Positions 44,894 to 54,359 of a DNA stretch of 64,000 nucleotides are shown in pieces; position 1 is the stretch's first letter; each line of letters begins with the position of its first letter. The position numbers and the translations under genes are program-made. The notes under the pieces are model-generated. The model was not told the DNA's origin. It was given only the letters and a program-made list of their open reading frames with translations, and searched no databases. The stretch comes from Mycoplana rhizolycopersici (lineage in GTDB: Bacteria; Pseudomonadota; Alphaproteobacteria; Rhizobiales; Rhizobiaceae): NCBI RefSeq assembly GCF_013378445.1, contig NZ_JABXYK010000001.1:186001-250000 (forward strand), in the 5' to 3' direction.

Positions 44894-46444
44894 ATGTTTG
44901 AAACACTCCAGGACCGCCTTGGCGCCATCTTGAATGGCCTGACAGGCCGTGGCGCGCTCTCCGAGGCGGATGTCTCGGCGGCGCTGCGCGAGGTCCGTCG
45001 CGCGCTGCTCGAAGCGGACGTGGCGCTGGAAGTGGTGCGCTCCTTCACCGAAGCGGTGCGCGAGAAGGCGGTCGGCGCGGAAATCCTGAAAAGCATCAAG
45101 CCCGGCCAGATGGTCGTGAAGATCGTGCATGACGAGCTCGTCTCGATGCTCGGCTCCGAGGGCGTCTCGATCGACCTCAATGCGTCCGCCCCGGTCGTCG
45201 TCATGATGGTCGGCCTGCAGGGCTCGGGCAAGACGACCACCTCGGGCAAGATCGCCAACCGGCTGAAGACGCGCGACAAGAAGAAGGTCCTGCTGGCCTC
45301 GCTCGACACGCGCCGTCCGGCAGCCCAGGAACAGTTGCGCCAGCTCGGTGTGCAGACCGGCATCGATACGTTGCCGATCATCGCCGGCCAGTCGCCGACC
45401 GATATCGCCGCGCGCGCCGTGCAGGCCGCCAAGCTCGGCGGCCATGACGTCGTCATCCTCGACACCGCCGGCCGTACGCATATCGACGAGCCGCTGATGA
45501 TGGAGATGGCGGAGATCAAGCGGAAATCCAATCCGCACGAGATCCTGCTCGTTGCCGACGCACTGACCGGTCAGGACGCCGTCAACCTCGCCCGCAACTT
45601 CGACGAACGCGTCGGCATCACCGGCCTGGTGCTCACCCGCATGGACGGCGACGGCCGCGGCGGTGCGGCGCTTTCGATGCGCGCCGTGACGGGCAAGCCG
45701 ATCAAGCTGATCGGCGTCGGCGAGAAGATGGGCGAGCTGGAGGAATTCCATCCCCGCCGCGTCGCCGACCGGATCCTCGGCATGGGCGACATCGTCTCGC
45801 TCGTCGAGAGGGCAGCGGAAAACATCGACGCCGAGAAGGCGGCGGCGATGGCCGAGAAGATGGCGAAGGGCAAGTTCGACCTGAACGACCTCGCCGATCA
45901 GCTCCGCCAGATGCAGAAGATGGGCGGCATGGGCGGCATCATGGGAATGATGCCCGGCATGGCCGGCATGAAGGACAAGATGGCCTCCGCCGGCCTCGAC
46001 GACCGGATGTTCGGCCGCCAGCTCGCGATCATCTCGTCGATGACCAAGGCCGAGCGCGCCAATCCCGACATGCTCAAGCATTCGCGCAAGAAGCGCATCG
46101 CGGCCGGCTCCGGCACGGATGCCAGCGACATCAACAAGCTTCTGAAGATGCATCGCCAGATGGCGGACATGATGAAGATGATGGGCGGCAAGAAGGGCGG
46201 CGGCATGATGAAGCAGATGATGGGCGGCCTGGCCGGCAAGATGGGGCTTGGCGGCCTCGGCGGCGGCATGGGCGGCATGCCCGACCTGTCCAAGCTCGAC
46301 CCGAAGCAGCTGGAAGCCTTGCAGAAGCAGGCGGAGGCCGCGGGCCTGAAGCCGGGCGGCGGCGGCCTCCCCGGTCTTGGCGGAAAGCTGCCGGGCCTTG
46401 GTGGCGGATTCCCGGGATTGCCCGGTCTGCCGAAAAAGAAGTGA
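44894..46444 (+). CDS. ffh: Signal recognition particle protein Ffh
   Basis: 516 residues. NG GTPase plus M domain; binds signal sequences and 4.5S RNA and delivers ribosomes to FtsY. G1 GLQGSGKTTTSGKIA (about residues 106-120), DTAGR, TRMDGDGRGGAAL. The M domain, from about residue 320, is rich in Met (GIMGMMPGMAGMKDKM), and the last about 60 residues are Gly/Leu/Pro-rich. ATG at 44894 follows GAAGGACGAA; the frame from 44819 is in the leader. Followed 7 bases on by the chorismate mutase gene. Confidence 0.97.
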   Translation: MFETLQDRLGAILNGLTGRGALSEADVSAALREVRRALLEADVALEVVRSFTEAVREKAVGAEILKSIKPGQMVVKIVHDELVSMLGSEGVSIDLNASAPVVVMMVGLQGSGKTTTSGKIANRLKTRDKKKVLLASLDTRRPAAQEQLRQLGVQTGIDTLPIIAGQSPTDIAARAVQAAKLGGHDVVILDTAGRTHIDEPLMMEMAEIKRKSNPHEILLVADALTGQDAVNLARNFDERVGITGLVLTRMDGDGRGGAALSMRAVTGKPIKLIGVGEKMGELEEFHPRRVADRILGMGDIVSLVERAAENIDAEKAAAMAEKMAKGKFDLNDLADQLRQMQKMGGMGGIMGMMPGMAGMKDKMASAGLDDRMFGRQLAIISSMTKAERANPDMLKHSRKKRIAAGSGTDASDINKLLKMHRQMADMMKMMGGKKGGGMMKQMMGGLAGKMGLGGLGGGMGGMPDLSKLDPKQLEALQKQAEAAGLKPGGGGLPGLGGKLPGLGGGFPGLPGLPKKK

Positions 46445-46451
46445 GGAAACG

Positions 46452-46775
46452 ATGATCGATCCGGAAATCAAGAAGCAGCTGGCGGAATACCGCCAGTCGA
46501 TCGACAACATCGATGCCGCCCTGGTTCACATTTTGGCCGAGCGTTTCCGCTGCACCAAGGCGGTCGGCGTGCTTAAGGCCACCCACGATTTGCCGCCGGC
46601 CGACCCGGCGCGCGAGGAATACCAGATCGAACGCCTCCGCCGGCTGGCGAAGGACGCCAATCTGGATCCGGATTTCGCGGAGAAGTTTCTGAACTTCATC
46701 ATCCGCGAGGTGATCCGGCATCATGAAGCCATCGCCGCCGATTTCAGCGGCTCCAACAACCAGCATACCGCTTGA
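46452..46775 (+). CDS. Chorismate mutase (AroQ class, stand-alone)
   Basis: 107 residues, all-helical AroQ fold. Rearranges chorismate to prephenate in Phe/Tyr synthesis. YRQSIDNIDAALVHILAERFRCTKAVGVLK gives the first long helix with active-site Arg and Lys; EYQIERLRRLAKDANLD and FAEKFLNFIIREVIRHH complete the fold. It lies between ffh and rpsP, a common order in Rhizobiales, and has no fused prephenate dehydratase. ATG at 46452 is preceded by GAGGAAACG. Confidence 0.92.
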   Translation: MIDPEIKKQLAEYRQSIDNIDAALVHILAERFRCTKAVGVLKATHDLPPADPAREEYQIERLRRLAKDANLDPDFAEKFLNFIIREVIRHHEAIAADFSGSNNQHTA

Positions 46776-46813
46776 AGTCAAGCGGCCCCTAATTCGCTCA
46801 AGGAGAAAAAGAA

Positions 46814-47179
46814 ATGTCCCTCAAGATCCGTCTCGCCCGTGGTGGTTCCAAGAAGCGCCCGTACTACCAGATCGTCGTTGCCGATGCCCGCAGCCCGCGC
46901 GACGGCCGCTTCCTCGAGAAGGTCGGTTCCTGGAACCCGATGCTCTCCAAGGAAGATGCAAAGCGCATCGAGCTGAACGAAGAGCGCATCAAGGAATGGC
47001 TCGCCAAGGGTGCACAGCCGACCGACCGCGTCCTGCGCTTCCTGAACGAGGCCGGCCTTGCCAAGCGCGACACCCGCAACAACCCGGAAAAGGCAAAGCC
47101 GGGCAAGAAGGCACTCGAGCGCATCGCCGAGAAGAAGCAGAAGGCTGAAGACGCCGCCGCTGCTGCCGCTGCCGAGTAA
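46814..47179 (+). CDS. rpsP: 30S ribosomal protein S16
   Basis: 121 residues. [36 protein letters not shown] is the S16 core, involved in 30S assembly. The C-terminal about 30 residues are a Lys/Ala-rich extension usual in Alphaproteobacteria. CAAGGAGAAAAAG precedes the ATG. A terminator-like hairpin follows at 47201 before rimM. Confidence 0.97.
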   Translation: MSLKIRLARGGSKKRPYYQIVVADARSPRDGRFLEKVGSWNPMLSKEDAKRIELNEERIKEWLAKGAQPTDRVLRFLNEAGLAKRDTRNNPEKAKPGKKALERIAEKKQKAEDAAAAAAAE

Positions 47180-47200
47180 TCCCGGCCAGTCGAATGACGG

Positions 47201-47236
47201 GCGGGCGGCGTGTCTCATGCCGCCCGCTTTTGTTTT
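47201..47236 (+). terminator. Intrinsic terminator/attenuator between rpsP and rimM
   Basis: GCGGGCGGC (47201-47209) pairs with GCCGCCCGC (47219-47227), 9-base perfect stem, loop of 9, then TTTTGTTTT. It ends rpsP transcription at least partly; rimM starts 43 bases beyond, so read-through or a promoter in the gap is needed for rimM-trmD. Confidence 0.85.
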
Positions 47237-47278
47237 GTCTTCCGCTTTTCCTGTTTGAGTATTGGCCGGATCGGATTG

Positions 47279-47851
47279 ATGACCAAGCTTCAGAACCCCG
47301 TACTGATGGGAACGATCGGCGCAGCCCAGGGCCTGCGCGGCGAAGTCCGCATCAAGTCCTACACGTTGGATCCCAGTGCGCTCGGCGACTATGGAAATCT
47401 CCATAGCGAGGACGGCCGCGTCTTCGAAATCCTCGAGGTGCGCGAGGCCAAGAATCTCGCCATCGTCCGTTTTCGCGGCGTCAACGACCGCAATGCCGCA
47501 GAGGCGCTGCGGGGGCTCGACCTCTTTATCGAGCGCGACAAGCTGCCGGACGAGGAGCTGGACGACGACGAATTCTACTATGCCGACCTCGAGGGGCTCG
47601 AGGCGGTGGACGGTGCTGGCCGCAACCATGGCACAGTCACCGGCATCTTCGATTTCGGCGCCGGCAACCTGCTCGAACTCAAGGGGCCGGGCAAGCGGCC
47701 GGTACTCATACCCTTTTCCGAAGCGGCCGTGCTGGAAATCGATTTCGAGAACGGCCGTCTGCTGATCGACCCGGTCGCGGCCGGGCTCGATGGCGAGGAC
47801 GAGGACGGTCCGGGCAGCCGTAAGCGGCGCCCGCCGCGCGAGGAGGAATGA
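47279..47851 (+). CDS. rimM: Ribosome maturation factor RimM
   Basis: 190 residues. Binds S19 and helps mature the 3' domain of 16S rRNA. RimM N-domain from [21 protein letters not shown] and a PRC-barrel-like C-domain with [19 protein letters not shown] and [24 protein letters not shown] at 47279 fits the family start; the frame from 47210 lies inside the preceding terminator. trmD begins 1 base after the stop. Confidence 0.95.
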   Translation: MTKLQNPVLMGTIGAAQGLRGEVRIKSYTLDPSALGDYGNLHSEDGRVFEILEVREAKNLAIVRFRGVNDRNAAEALRGLDLFIERDKLPDEELDDDEFYYADLEGLEAVDGAGRNHGTVTGIFDFGAGNLLELKGPGKRPVLIPFSEAAVLEIDFENGRLLIDPVAAGLDGEDEDGPGSRKRRPPREEE

Positions 47852-47852
47852 C

Positions 47853-48551
47853 GTGGCTTTCCGCGCCACCATCCTGACGCTCTACCCGGAGATGTTTCCG
47901 GGCTTTCTCGGCCAGTCGCTGTCCGGCAAGGCGCTCGCGCGGGGCGATTGGGCCCTCGAAACGGTGCAGATCCGCGACTTCGCCACCGATCGCCATCGCA
48001 CGGTCGACGATACGCCGGCCGGCGGCGGCGCCGGTATGGTGCTGAAACCCGACGTGCTGGCCCAAGCGATCGACCATGCCGCACCGCAGGGCGACCCGCG
48101 TCCCCGATTGCTGATGAGCCCGCGCGGCCGACCCTTGACGCAGGAGCGCGTCCGCGAGCTTGCGGCCGGCGTGGGCGCGGTGATTGTCTGCGGCCGTTTC
48201 GAGGGCGTGGACCAGCGGGTCATCGATGCGCGCGGGCTGGAGGAGGTCTCCATCGGCGATTACATCCTGTCCGGCGGCGAGCCGGCGGCAATGATCCTGC
48301 TGGACGCGGTCGTGCGCATCCTGCCGGGTGTGATGGGCAATGCGCTTTCCGGTATCCATGAGAGTTTCGAGGGCGGGCTGCTGGAGCATCCGCACTACAC
48401 CCGCCCGCCGGTGTGGGAAGGCAGGGAGATCCCGGCGGTCCTGACCTCCGGCCATCACGGCGAGATCGAGAAGTGGCGGCAGGCCGAGGCGCGCCGCCTG
48501 ACCGAGACGCGCCGCCCCGACCTGATCGCCCGTCAATCGGTGACGAAGTAG
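47853..48551 (+). CDS. trmD: tRNA (guanine-N1)-methyltransferase TrmD
   Basis: 232 residues. Makes m1G37 in tRNA, preventing +1 frameshifts. SPOUT fold with a trefoil knot: [18 protein letters not shown], then [34 protein letters not shown] and [24 protein letters not shown]. The start is GTG at 47853, preceded by AGGAGG. Its 3' end overlaps the convergent TauE/SafE gene by 19 bases. Confidence 0.96.
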   Translation: MAFRATILTLYPEMFPGFLGQSLSGKALARGDWALETVQIRDFATDRHRTVDDTPAGGGAGMVLKPDVLAQAIDHAAPQGDPRPRLLMSPRGRPLTQERVRELAAGVGAVIVCGRFEGVDQRVIDARGLEEVSIGDYILSGGEPAAMILLDAVVRILPGVMGNALSGIHESFEGGLLEHPHYTRPPVWEGREIPAVLTSGHHGEIEKWRQAEARRLTETRRPDLIARQSVTK

Positions 48552-49279
48552 TAGATCGTCAGGATCCCGCCGACCGCGACGACCAGCGCGCGGATGATGT
48601 TCTGGGGCACGCGCCGGGCGACCCAGACGCCTGAATAGCCGCCCATCGCACCTGCCGGAACCATGACGGCCGCCTGCGGCCAGCCGACCACGTCGCCGCT
48701 GGCGAAAACGGCGATGGCGATGCCGGCGATCACCATGGCAAGGAAGTTCTTCAGCGCATTCAGCCGATGATAATCGCCACCCTTGGAGAGACCGAGCACG
48801 GCGAGCGTCATGATGCCCATGCCGGCCCCGAAGAAGCCGCCATAGATCGAGGTTGCGAACTGGCCGACAAGCCCGAGCGGCCCGATCGGCTTTTCGGCGT
48901 GCAGATGTTTCGGCCGCAGAAGCGGACCGGCGGCAAAAATCGCCGTCGCGGCCAGCAAGAGCCAGGGCACGAGCGCGCGGAAGCCGGGATTGGACATGGA
49001 AAGCAGCAGCAGCGCACCGGCCAGACCGCCGACGAGCGATAGCACCCCGACCACCATTGCCTCCTTCCAGTCCGCGCGGATTTCCTTCCAGTAGGCCAGC
49101 GCGGAAGTGACGTAGCCCGGAAACTGGGTGATCGAGGACGTCGCATTCGCCATGATCGGCGGCAGGCCGGTCAGCGTCATGGCGCCGAACGTCAGAAAGG
49201 TCCCGCCGCCGGCAATGGCGTTGACCACACCGGACATGAAGCCGGCCACGAACAAAAGCGCCGCATCGGCGATCGACAT
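48533..49279 (-). CDS. TauE/SafE family sulfite/organosulfur exporter
   Basis: 248 residues, about eight membrane helices with the internal repeat usual for TauE/Saf[23 protein letters not shown] in the first half and [20 protein letters not shown] in the second. The family exports sulfite, sulfoacetate or similar anions; substrate not predictable. Start at 49279 matches the family; the frame to 49498 runs back into the rplS leader. The 3' end overlaps trmD by 19 bases in tail-to-tail orientation. Confidence 0.9.
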   Translation of the reverse strand: MSIADAALLFVAGFMSGVVNAIAGGGTFLTFGAMTLTGLPPIMANATSSITQFPGYVTSALAYWKEIRADWKEAMVVGVLSLVGGLAGALLLLSMSNPGFRALVPWLLLAATAIFAAGPLLRPKHLHAEKPIGPLGLVGQFATSIYGGFFGAGMGIMTLAVLGLSKGGDYHRLNALKNFLAMVIAGIAIAVFASGDVVGWPQAAVMVPAGAMGGYSGVWVARRVPQNIIRALVVAVGGILTIYYFVTD

Positions 49280-49577
49280 GCTGATCCTCCTCCTGGCAGC
49301 ACAACGTGCCGCTCCTCCGACATCGGCTGATATCGGGGGCAGCGCCGATCTGCAATCCTTACGAAAGCTCAAAACGACAGCGATTTCTCGCCGGCAACTG
49401 ATGACAAGCGCTGCCGAATGGTGTATTGCGCGCACGGTTTTGGGATCATCCCGGAAAAGCCGCAAGCAAAGAATGGCGAAACCGCTCCTGTCCGGCAACG
49501 GGCATAACCCCGAGGTTCAACCAAAGGGAGAAGGCCGAGCGCTCTGGCTGTTTGAGAAAAACGTAAAGGTTAAACCG

Positions 49578-50096
49578 ATGAACATCATTCAGCAGCTCGA
49601 GGCCGAACAGGCCGCCAAGATCGCCGCCAAGCGCACCCTTCCGGAATTCTCCCCGGGCGACACGGTTCGCGTCAACGTCCGCGTGACGGAAGGCACCCGT
49701 ACCCGCGTTCAGGCCTATGAAGGCGTCTGCATCGCCCGTTCCGGCGGCGGCCTCAACGAGAGCTTCACCGTTCGCAAGATCTCCTACGGCGAAGGCGTCG
49801 AGCGCGTATTCCCTGTCTACTCCCCTCTGGTCGAGGGCGTGGAAGTCGTCCGCCGCGGTAAGGTCCGTCGCGCCAAGCTGTACTACCTCCGCGACCGTCG
49901 CGGTAAGTCGGCTCGTATCGTCGAGAACACCGGCACGCGCGCCCGCAAGCTGAACGACGCCGAACGCGCAGCCGTTGCCGAGGAAAAGGCACGTCTGGAA
50001 GCCGAAAAGGTAGCGGCAGCACAGGCTCTTGCCGCCGAGAAGGCAGCAGCAGAGGCAGCCGAAGCTGCAAAGGCAGCCGAAGCAGCCGCCGAATAA
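49578..50096 (+). CDS. rplS: 50S ribosomal protein L19
   Basis: 172 residues. L19 core ([63 protein letters not shown]-like end) at the 30S-50S interface. The last about 50 residues are an Ala/Glu-rich helix ([18 protein letters not shown]), an extension typical of Rhizobiales. ATG at 49578 preceded by AAAGGT. Terminated by the hairpin at 50122. Confidence 0.97.
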   Translation: MNIIQQLEAEQAAKIAAKRTLPEFSPGDTVRVNVRVTEGTRTRVQAYEGVCIARSGGGLNESFTVRKISYGEGVERVFPVYSPLVEGVEVVRRGKVRRAKLYYLRDRRGKSARIVENTGTRARKLNDAERAAVAEEKARLEAEKVAAAQALAAEKAAAEAAEAAKAAEAAAE

Positions 50097-50121
50097 GGCG
50101 CGCTTCCACTTATCCATTCGA

Positions 50122-50150
50122 GCCGTCGGGAGCGATCCCGGCGGCTTTTT
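50122..50150 (+). terminator. Rho-independent terminator of rplS
   Basis: GCCGTCGGGA / TCCCGGCGGC (50122-50131... 50136-50145), 10 pairs with one T-G, loop GCGA, followed by TTTTT. It is 26 bases past the stop. Confidence 0.92.
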
Positions 50151-50291
50151 CGTATGCGCGCCACTGAGACTGCGACCAAGGATTTGAAGCAAAGCCGATC
50201 GCCGGCTGGCCACGATTTTGGCATGAACCTGCTTGCCAGCGGCGATTGAACTGTGACAGTTTTCGCTCGCCACATTTTCTGGAGAATTGCC

Positions 50292-51104
50292 ATGTTTTCC
50301 CGCCGCACCGTCCTTGCCGGGCTCTCCGCCCTCGCCCTGATGCCCCTGACCCTGACGCCTCTGGCCGTCGCTGCGGCCGAACTGCCCGACCTCGGCGGCA
50401 AGACGGTCGTCGTCGTCACCGAAAACGCCTATCCGCCGCTGCAGTTTGTCGATCCGAAGTCCGGCGAGCAGATCGGCTGGGAATACGACGCAATGAACGA
50501 GATCGCCAAGCGGCTGAATTTCAAGGTCGAGTACCAGAACACGAGCTGGGATGCGATGATCCAGGCCGTGCATGACGGCCAGTACCAGATCGGCATGACC
50601 GGGATCACCATCAAGGACGACCGCAAGGAAAAGGTCGACTTCTCCGATCCCTACATGCGCTCGCAGCAGTTCATGCTCGTGCGCGGCGACGAGAATCGCT
50701 TCACCGACGCCAAGACCTTCGCCGCCCTCAGCGACGGCCTCGTCGGCGCGCAGCCCGGCACCTCGCCGTTCTACGCGGCCGTCTACGAGATCCTCGACGG
50801 CAACGAACAGAACCCGCGCATCAAGCTGTTCGAAACCTTCGGCGCCACGGTGCAGGCGCTCAAGGCCGGCGACGTCGACCTCGTGCTGACCGACAGCGTT
50901 GCGGCCAAGGGCTATGTCGATGCCTCCGAAGGCAAGCTGAAAGTCGTGGGCGAGCCGCTCGGCACCGAGGACTTCGGCTTCATCTTCCCGAAGGGCTCCG
51001 ACCTAGTGGCCCCCGTCAATGCCGCGATCGCCGCACTGAAGGCGGACGGCACGCTCGACGCGCTGAACAAGAAGTGGTTCCTCGATTACAAGATGGGTCA
51101 GTAA
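50292..51104 (+). CDS. Polar amino acid ABC transporter substrate-binding protein
   Basis: 270 residues; signal peptide with a twin-arginine-like [15 protein letters not shown] (cleavage about residue 28). Type II periplasmic binding fold of the HisJ/GlnH family: [31 protein letters not shown] and [22 protein letters not shown] bind the alpha-amino and carboxyl groups of the ligand. The permease gene follows 7 bases later, but no ATPase gene is present. ATG at 50292 is preceded by TGGAGA. Confidence 0.92.
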   Translation: MFSRRTVLAGLSALALMPLTLTPLAVAAAELPDLGGKTVVVVTENAYPPLQFVDPKSGEQIGWEYDAMNEIAKRLNFKVEYQNTSWDAMIQAVHDGQYQIGMTGITIKDDRKEKVDFSDPYMRSQQFMLVRGDENRFTDAKTFAALSDGLVGAQPGTSPFYAAVYEILDGNEQNPRIKLFETFGATVQALKAGDVDLVLTDSVAAKGYVDASEGKLKVVGEPLGTEDFGFIFPKGSDLVAPVNAAIAALKADGTLDALNKKWFLDYKMGQ

Positions 51105-51111
51105 GACCTGC

Positions 51112-51933
51112 ATGGCATCGCCGTCCGAGCATTCCGGATCGACGAAGGGCGACTATCCCTGGTGGCTGGTCGCCCTTGTCGTAATCGCCGTCGCCATTGC
51201 CGTGATGATCGCCGCAAACGAGATCTACACGCAGGTCTTTGCCGTGATCCTGAAGGGCCTGTGGGTGACGATCTTCGTCACGGTCGTCGGCTTCACGCTG
51301 GCGACGCTGCTCGGACTCGGCGTGGCGCTGCTGGGTCTTTCCGACAGCGCTGTTGCACGTCAGTTTGCCCGCTTCTACACGGAAGTCATCCGCGGCGTGC
51401 CGATCCTCGTCCTGCTCTTCTACGTTGCCTTCGTGGGGGCGCCGGCGCTGGTGGCGCTGGCCAATTTCGTGGCGACGCCGCTCGTCACGGCAGGCTATAT
51501 CGAGCCCTTCCTCGTGCGCGACGTCTCGCTGATGTGGCGGGCGATCATCGCGCTGATGATCGGCTATTCCGCCTTCATCGGCGAGGTATTCCGTGCCGGC
51601 ATCCAGTCGGTCGACAAGGGGCAGATCGAAGCGGCGAAGGCGCTGGGGCTCTCCCGCTACCAGCGGTTCCGGCTGGTGATCTTCCCGCAGGCGATCCGGG
51701 TCATCCTGCCGCCGCTCGGCAACGATTTCGTGGCGATGGTGAAAGACTCCTCGCTGGTCTCCGTGCTCGGCGTGTCCGACATCACCCAGATGGCCAAGGT
51801 CTATGCCTCCGGCTCCTTCCGCTTTTTCGAGACCTATTCGATCGTCGCCTATGTGTACCTGATCCTGACGGTCGGGCTATCCTTGGCGCTGCGCGGTCTG
51901 GAGAAGCGATTGCGGAAAGGGTTCGAGCGATGA
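51112..51933 (+). CDS. Amino acid ABC transporter permease
   Basis: 273 residues, five to six membrane helices, HisM/GlnP family. The ATPase-coupling EAA loop is EAAKALGLSRYQRFRLVIFPQAIRVILPPLGN. A single permease gene suggests a homodimer. The stop overlaps the next gene (ATGA). Transport needs an ATPase from elsewhere in the genome. Confidence 0.93.
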   Translation: MASPSEHSGSTKGDYPWWLVALVVIAVAIAVMIAANEIYTQVFAVILKGLWVTIFVTVVGFTLATLLGLGVALLGLSDSAVARQFARFYTEVIRGVPILVLLFYVAFVGAPALVALANFVATPLVTAGYIEPFLVRDVSLMWRAIIALMIGYSAFIGEVFRAGIQSVDKGQIEAAKALGLSRYQRFRLVIFPQAIRVILPPLGNDFVAMVKDSSLVSVLGVSDITQMAKVYASGSFRFFETYSIVAYVYLILTVGLSLALRGLEKRLRKGFER

Positions 51934-52562
51934 GCGAACGGGAAAGCGAAGCGTTGGGCCGGGTCTACGCCGCCCGCACTGCCGACGAGCTTTCCGCGGC
52001 CTATTCGGCCTGGTCGAACGTCTACGATCAGGAGACGGCTGTTGCCGGCTACTGTCTACCCTTCGTCATCGGCAGCTGGGTCGCCCGGCATGTGCCGGCA
52101 GATGCGAGACCGCTTTTGGATGCAGGCTGCGGCACGGGGCTGTCCGGCCCCTATCTGCAAGCGCTCGGCTATCGTGACATCGAAGGCCTCGACATGTCCG
52201 AGGAAATGCTGGCGATAGCAGCCAGACGCTCCTGCTATTCCAGCCTGAAGATCGGCACGCTCGGGCAAAAACTACCCTGGCCCGATGGCCATTTCGCCGC
52301 CTTTTTCTGCACCGGCGTCTTCACGGAAGGGCACGCACCCGCGTCTGCTCTCGAAGAGCTCGTGCGGATAACGCGGACGGGTGGACATGCGATTTTCACC
52401 GTGCGCGACGTGGTGCTGGAGAAAGGCGGGTTCACAAGAGCTTTCGAGGCGCTGGAAAGCGTCGGTCGCTGGCGGCCGGTGGAGGCAAGTGCGCCGTTTA
52501 GGGCTTTCGCCGTGGCCGAGCCGGACGTGCTTGTCCGGGCCTTCGTGTTCGAGGTGCTCTGA
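51930..52562 (+). CDS. SAM-dependent methyltransferase (Methyltransf_11-like)
   Basis: 210 residues. Motif I is LLDAGCGTGLSGPYLQALGY (about residues 61-80) with the acidic GLDMSEEML after beta-2. The N-terminal LSAAYSAWSNVYDQET is typical of a Williams-Beuren/WBSCR27-like methyltransferase group. ATG overlaps the permease stop, so its translation is coupled to the uptake system. Substrate unknown; possibly a product derived from the imported amino acid. Confidence 0.85.
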   Translation: MSERESEALGRVYAARTADELSAAYSAWSNVYDQETAVAGYCLPFVIGSWVARHVPADARPLLDAGCGTGLSGPYLQALGYRDIEGLDMSEEMLAIAARRSCYSSLKIGTLGQKLPWPDGHFAAFFCTGVFTEGHAPASALEELVRITRTGGHAIFTVRDVVLEKGGFTRAFEALESVGRWRPVEASAPFRAFAVAEPDVLVRAFVFEVL

Positions 52563-52807
52563 GCGCGATCGACCGTTAATCTCACCGATTGCCCGGCTGT
52601 CAAAAAATTGATATGTGCAGGCCATGGAATCCAAATTCGCATGCATCGGTGCGCGTATTTTCGTACTGCAGGACCATAAGCGCCTTCCGGTACGCTTTTT
52701 CGCGCGTGTATGCGGGGCGCTTACGAGCCGCCTAGGCTGATCGCCGGGACCCGCGGCAAGCGAGCCGCATTTTTTCCATTTCCATCGCATTACACGGATG
52801 AAGAGCC
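52563..52807 (+). promoter_or_regulatory. leuC promoter and possible attenuator leader
   Basis: Candidate promoter TTGCCC (52589-52594), 17 bases, TATGTG (52612-52617). A 38-codon frame starts at ATG 52624, about where transcription would begin, and ends at 52740. Then GCGGC (52753-52757) can pair with GCCGC (52764-52768), loop of six, followed by A and six T: a terminator-like stem 32 bases before leuC. An earlier GCCGC near 52726-52730 could compete for the same GCGGC. The short ORF has only scattered Leu codons, so a classical leucine attenuator is not established. Confidence 0.4.
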
Positions 52808-54217
52808 ATGAGCGCACCCCGTACCCTCTATGACAAGATCTGGGCCGACCACGTCGTCAACACGCAGGAAGACGGCACCTGTCTTCTCTACATCGATCGT
52901 CACCTCGTACACGAGGTGACGAGCCCGCAGGCCTTCGAGGGCCTGCGCATGGCCGGCCGTCAGGTCCGCCATCCCGAGAAGACGCTGGCCGTCGTAGACC
53001 ACAACGTTCCGACCTCGCCCGACCGCAAGAACGGCATCAAGAACGAGGAAAGCCGTATCCAGGTGGAAGCGCTCGCCAAGAACGCGGCCGACTTCGGCGT
53101 CGAATACTACTCCGAGAACGATATCCGCCAGGGCATCGTGCACATCGTCGGACCCGAGCAGGGCTTCACGCTGCCGGGCATGACGATCGTCTGCGGTGAC
53201 AGCCATACCTCGACGCACGGCGCTTTCGGGGCATTGGCGCATGGTATCGGCACCTCCGAGGTCGAGCATGTGCTTGCCACGCAGACGCTGATCCAGAAGA
53301 AGGCGAAGAACATGCTGGTGCGCGTCGACGGCCAGCTGCCGCCGGGCGTTACCGCCAAGGACATCATCCTCGCCATCATCGGCGAGATCGGCACTGCGGG
53401 CGGCACCGGCTACGTCATCGAATTCGCCGGCGAGGCGATCCGCTCGCTGTCGATGGAAGGCCGCATGACGATCTGCAACATGACGATCGAAGGCGGGGCC
53501 CGCGCCGGCCTGATCGCGCCCGACGAGACGACCTTCGCCTACGTCAAGGACAAGCCGCGCGCGCCGAAGGGCAAGGCCTGGGACATGGCGCTCGAATACT
53601 GGAAGACGCTGCACACCGACGAGGGCGCCCACTACGACCGCGTCGTCGTGCTCGACGCTGCCAACCTGCCGCCGATCGTCTCCTGGGGCTCCTCGCCGGA
53701 GGACGTCATCTCGGTGCAGGGCGTCGTCCCCAATCCGGACGAGATCGCCGACGAGACCAAGCGCGCCTCCAAGTGGCGTGCGCTTGACTACATGGGCCTG
53801 AAGCCGGGCACCAACATCACCGATATCGCCATCGACCGCGTCTTCATCGGCTCGTGCACCAATGGCCGCATTGAGGACCTGCGCGCCGTCGCCAAGGTGG
53901 TCGAAGGCAAGAAGGTCGCATCGACCGTTTCGGCGATGATCGTCCCCGGTTCGGGGCTCGTCAAGGAGCAGGCCGAGGCCGAAGGTCTCGACGCGATCTT
54001 CAAGGAGGCCGGCTTCGACTGGCGCGAGCCCGGCTGTTCCATGTGCCTGGCCATGAATGACGACCGGCTGAAGCCGGGCGAGCGCTGCGCCTCCACCTCG
54101 AACCGCAACTTCGAGGGGCGCCAGGGCTTCAAGGGCCGCACGCATCTCGTCTCGCCGGCCATGGCCGCGGCCGCCGCGATCGCCGGGCATTTCGTGGATA
54201 TCCGCGAATTCAACTGA
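52808..54217 (+). CDS. leuC: 3-Isopropylmalate dehydratase large subunit
   Basis: 469 residues. With LeuD isomerises 2- to 3-isopropylmalate in leucine synthesis. The [4Fe-4S] ligands are C350 in IGSCTNGR and C410 and C413 in [38 protein letters not shown] is the aconitase-family signature. leuD is not in the window. Followed by two hairpins. Confidence 0.97.
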   Translation: MSAPRTLYDKIWADHVVNTQEDGTCLLYIDRHLVHEVTSPQAFEGLRMAGRQVRHPEKTLAVVDHNVPTSPDRKNGIKNEESRIQVEALAKNAADFGVEYYSENDIRQGIVHIVGPEQGFTLPGMTIVCGDSHTSTHGAFGALAHGIGTSEVEHVLATQTLIQKKAKNMLVRVDGQLPPGVTAKDIILAIIGEIGTAGGTGYVIEFAGEAIRSLSMEGRMTICNMTIEGGARAGLIAPDETTFAYVKDKPRAPKGKAWDMALEYWKTLHTDEGAHYDRVVVLDAANLPPIVSWGSSPEDVISVQGVVPNPDEIADETKRASKWRALDYMGLKPGTNITDIAIDRVFIGSCTNGRIEDLRAVAKVVEGKKVASTVSAMIVPGSGLVKEQAEAEGLDAIFKEAGFDWREPGCSMCLAMNDDRLKPGERCASTSNRNFEGRQGFKGRTHLVSPAMAAAAAIAGHFVDIREFN

Positions 54218-54226
54218 GTGGTACGC

Positions 54227-54250
54227 TGCACGGCTCCGATGAGCCGTGCA
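54227..54250 (+). terminator. Hairpin downstream of leuC
   Basis: TGCACGGCTC / GAGCCGTGCA (54227-54236, 54241-54250), perfect 10-base stem, loop CGAT. No T-run. Ten bases past the leuC stop; probably 3'-end stabilisation or a Rho-independent-like stop acting together with the next hairpin. Confidence 0.5.
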
Positions 54251-54282
54251 CGCCAGGCCCGAACAAGCCATGCCTGATCAAC

Positions 54283-54306
54283 GGGGCTGTCCGCCAGGGC
54301 AGCCCC
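54283..54306 (+). terminator. Second hairpin downstream of leuC
   Basis: GGGGCTGTCC / GGGCAGCCCC (54283-54292, 54297-54306), ten pairs with one T-G, loop GCCA, followed by TTGCATTT. Terminator-like, with a poor T-run; 54 bases before the sixA gene. Confidence 0.55.
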
Positions 54307-54359
54307 TTGCATTTCGGGCCTGTTGGCAGCGCAATTCGAAACGTCGGGGAGGAACGGAC

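Noticed and set aside
44800-44901. 33-residue ORF overlapping the ffh start as a leader peptide
   Set aside because: The nearest purine-rich site is about 18 bases away, and its first codons lie inside the terminator-like hairpin. Too weak to call a gene.
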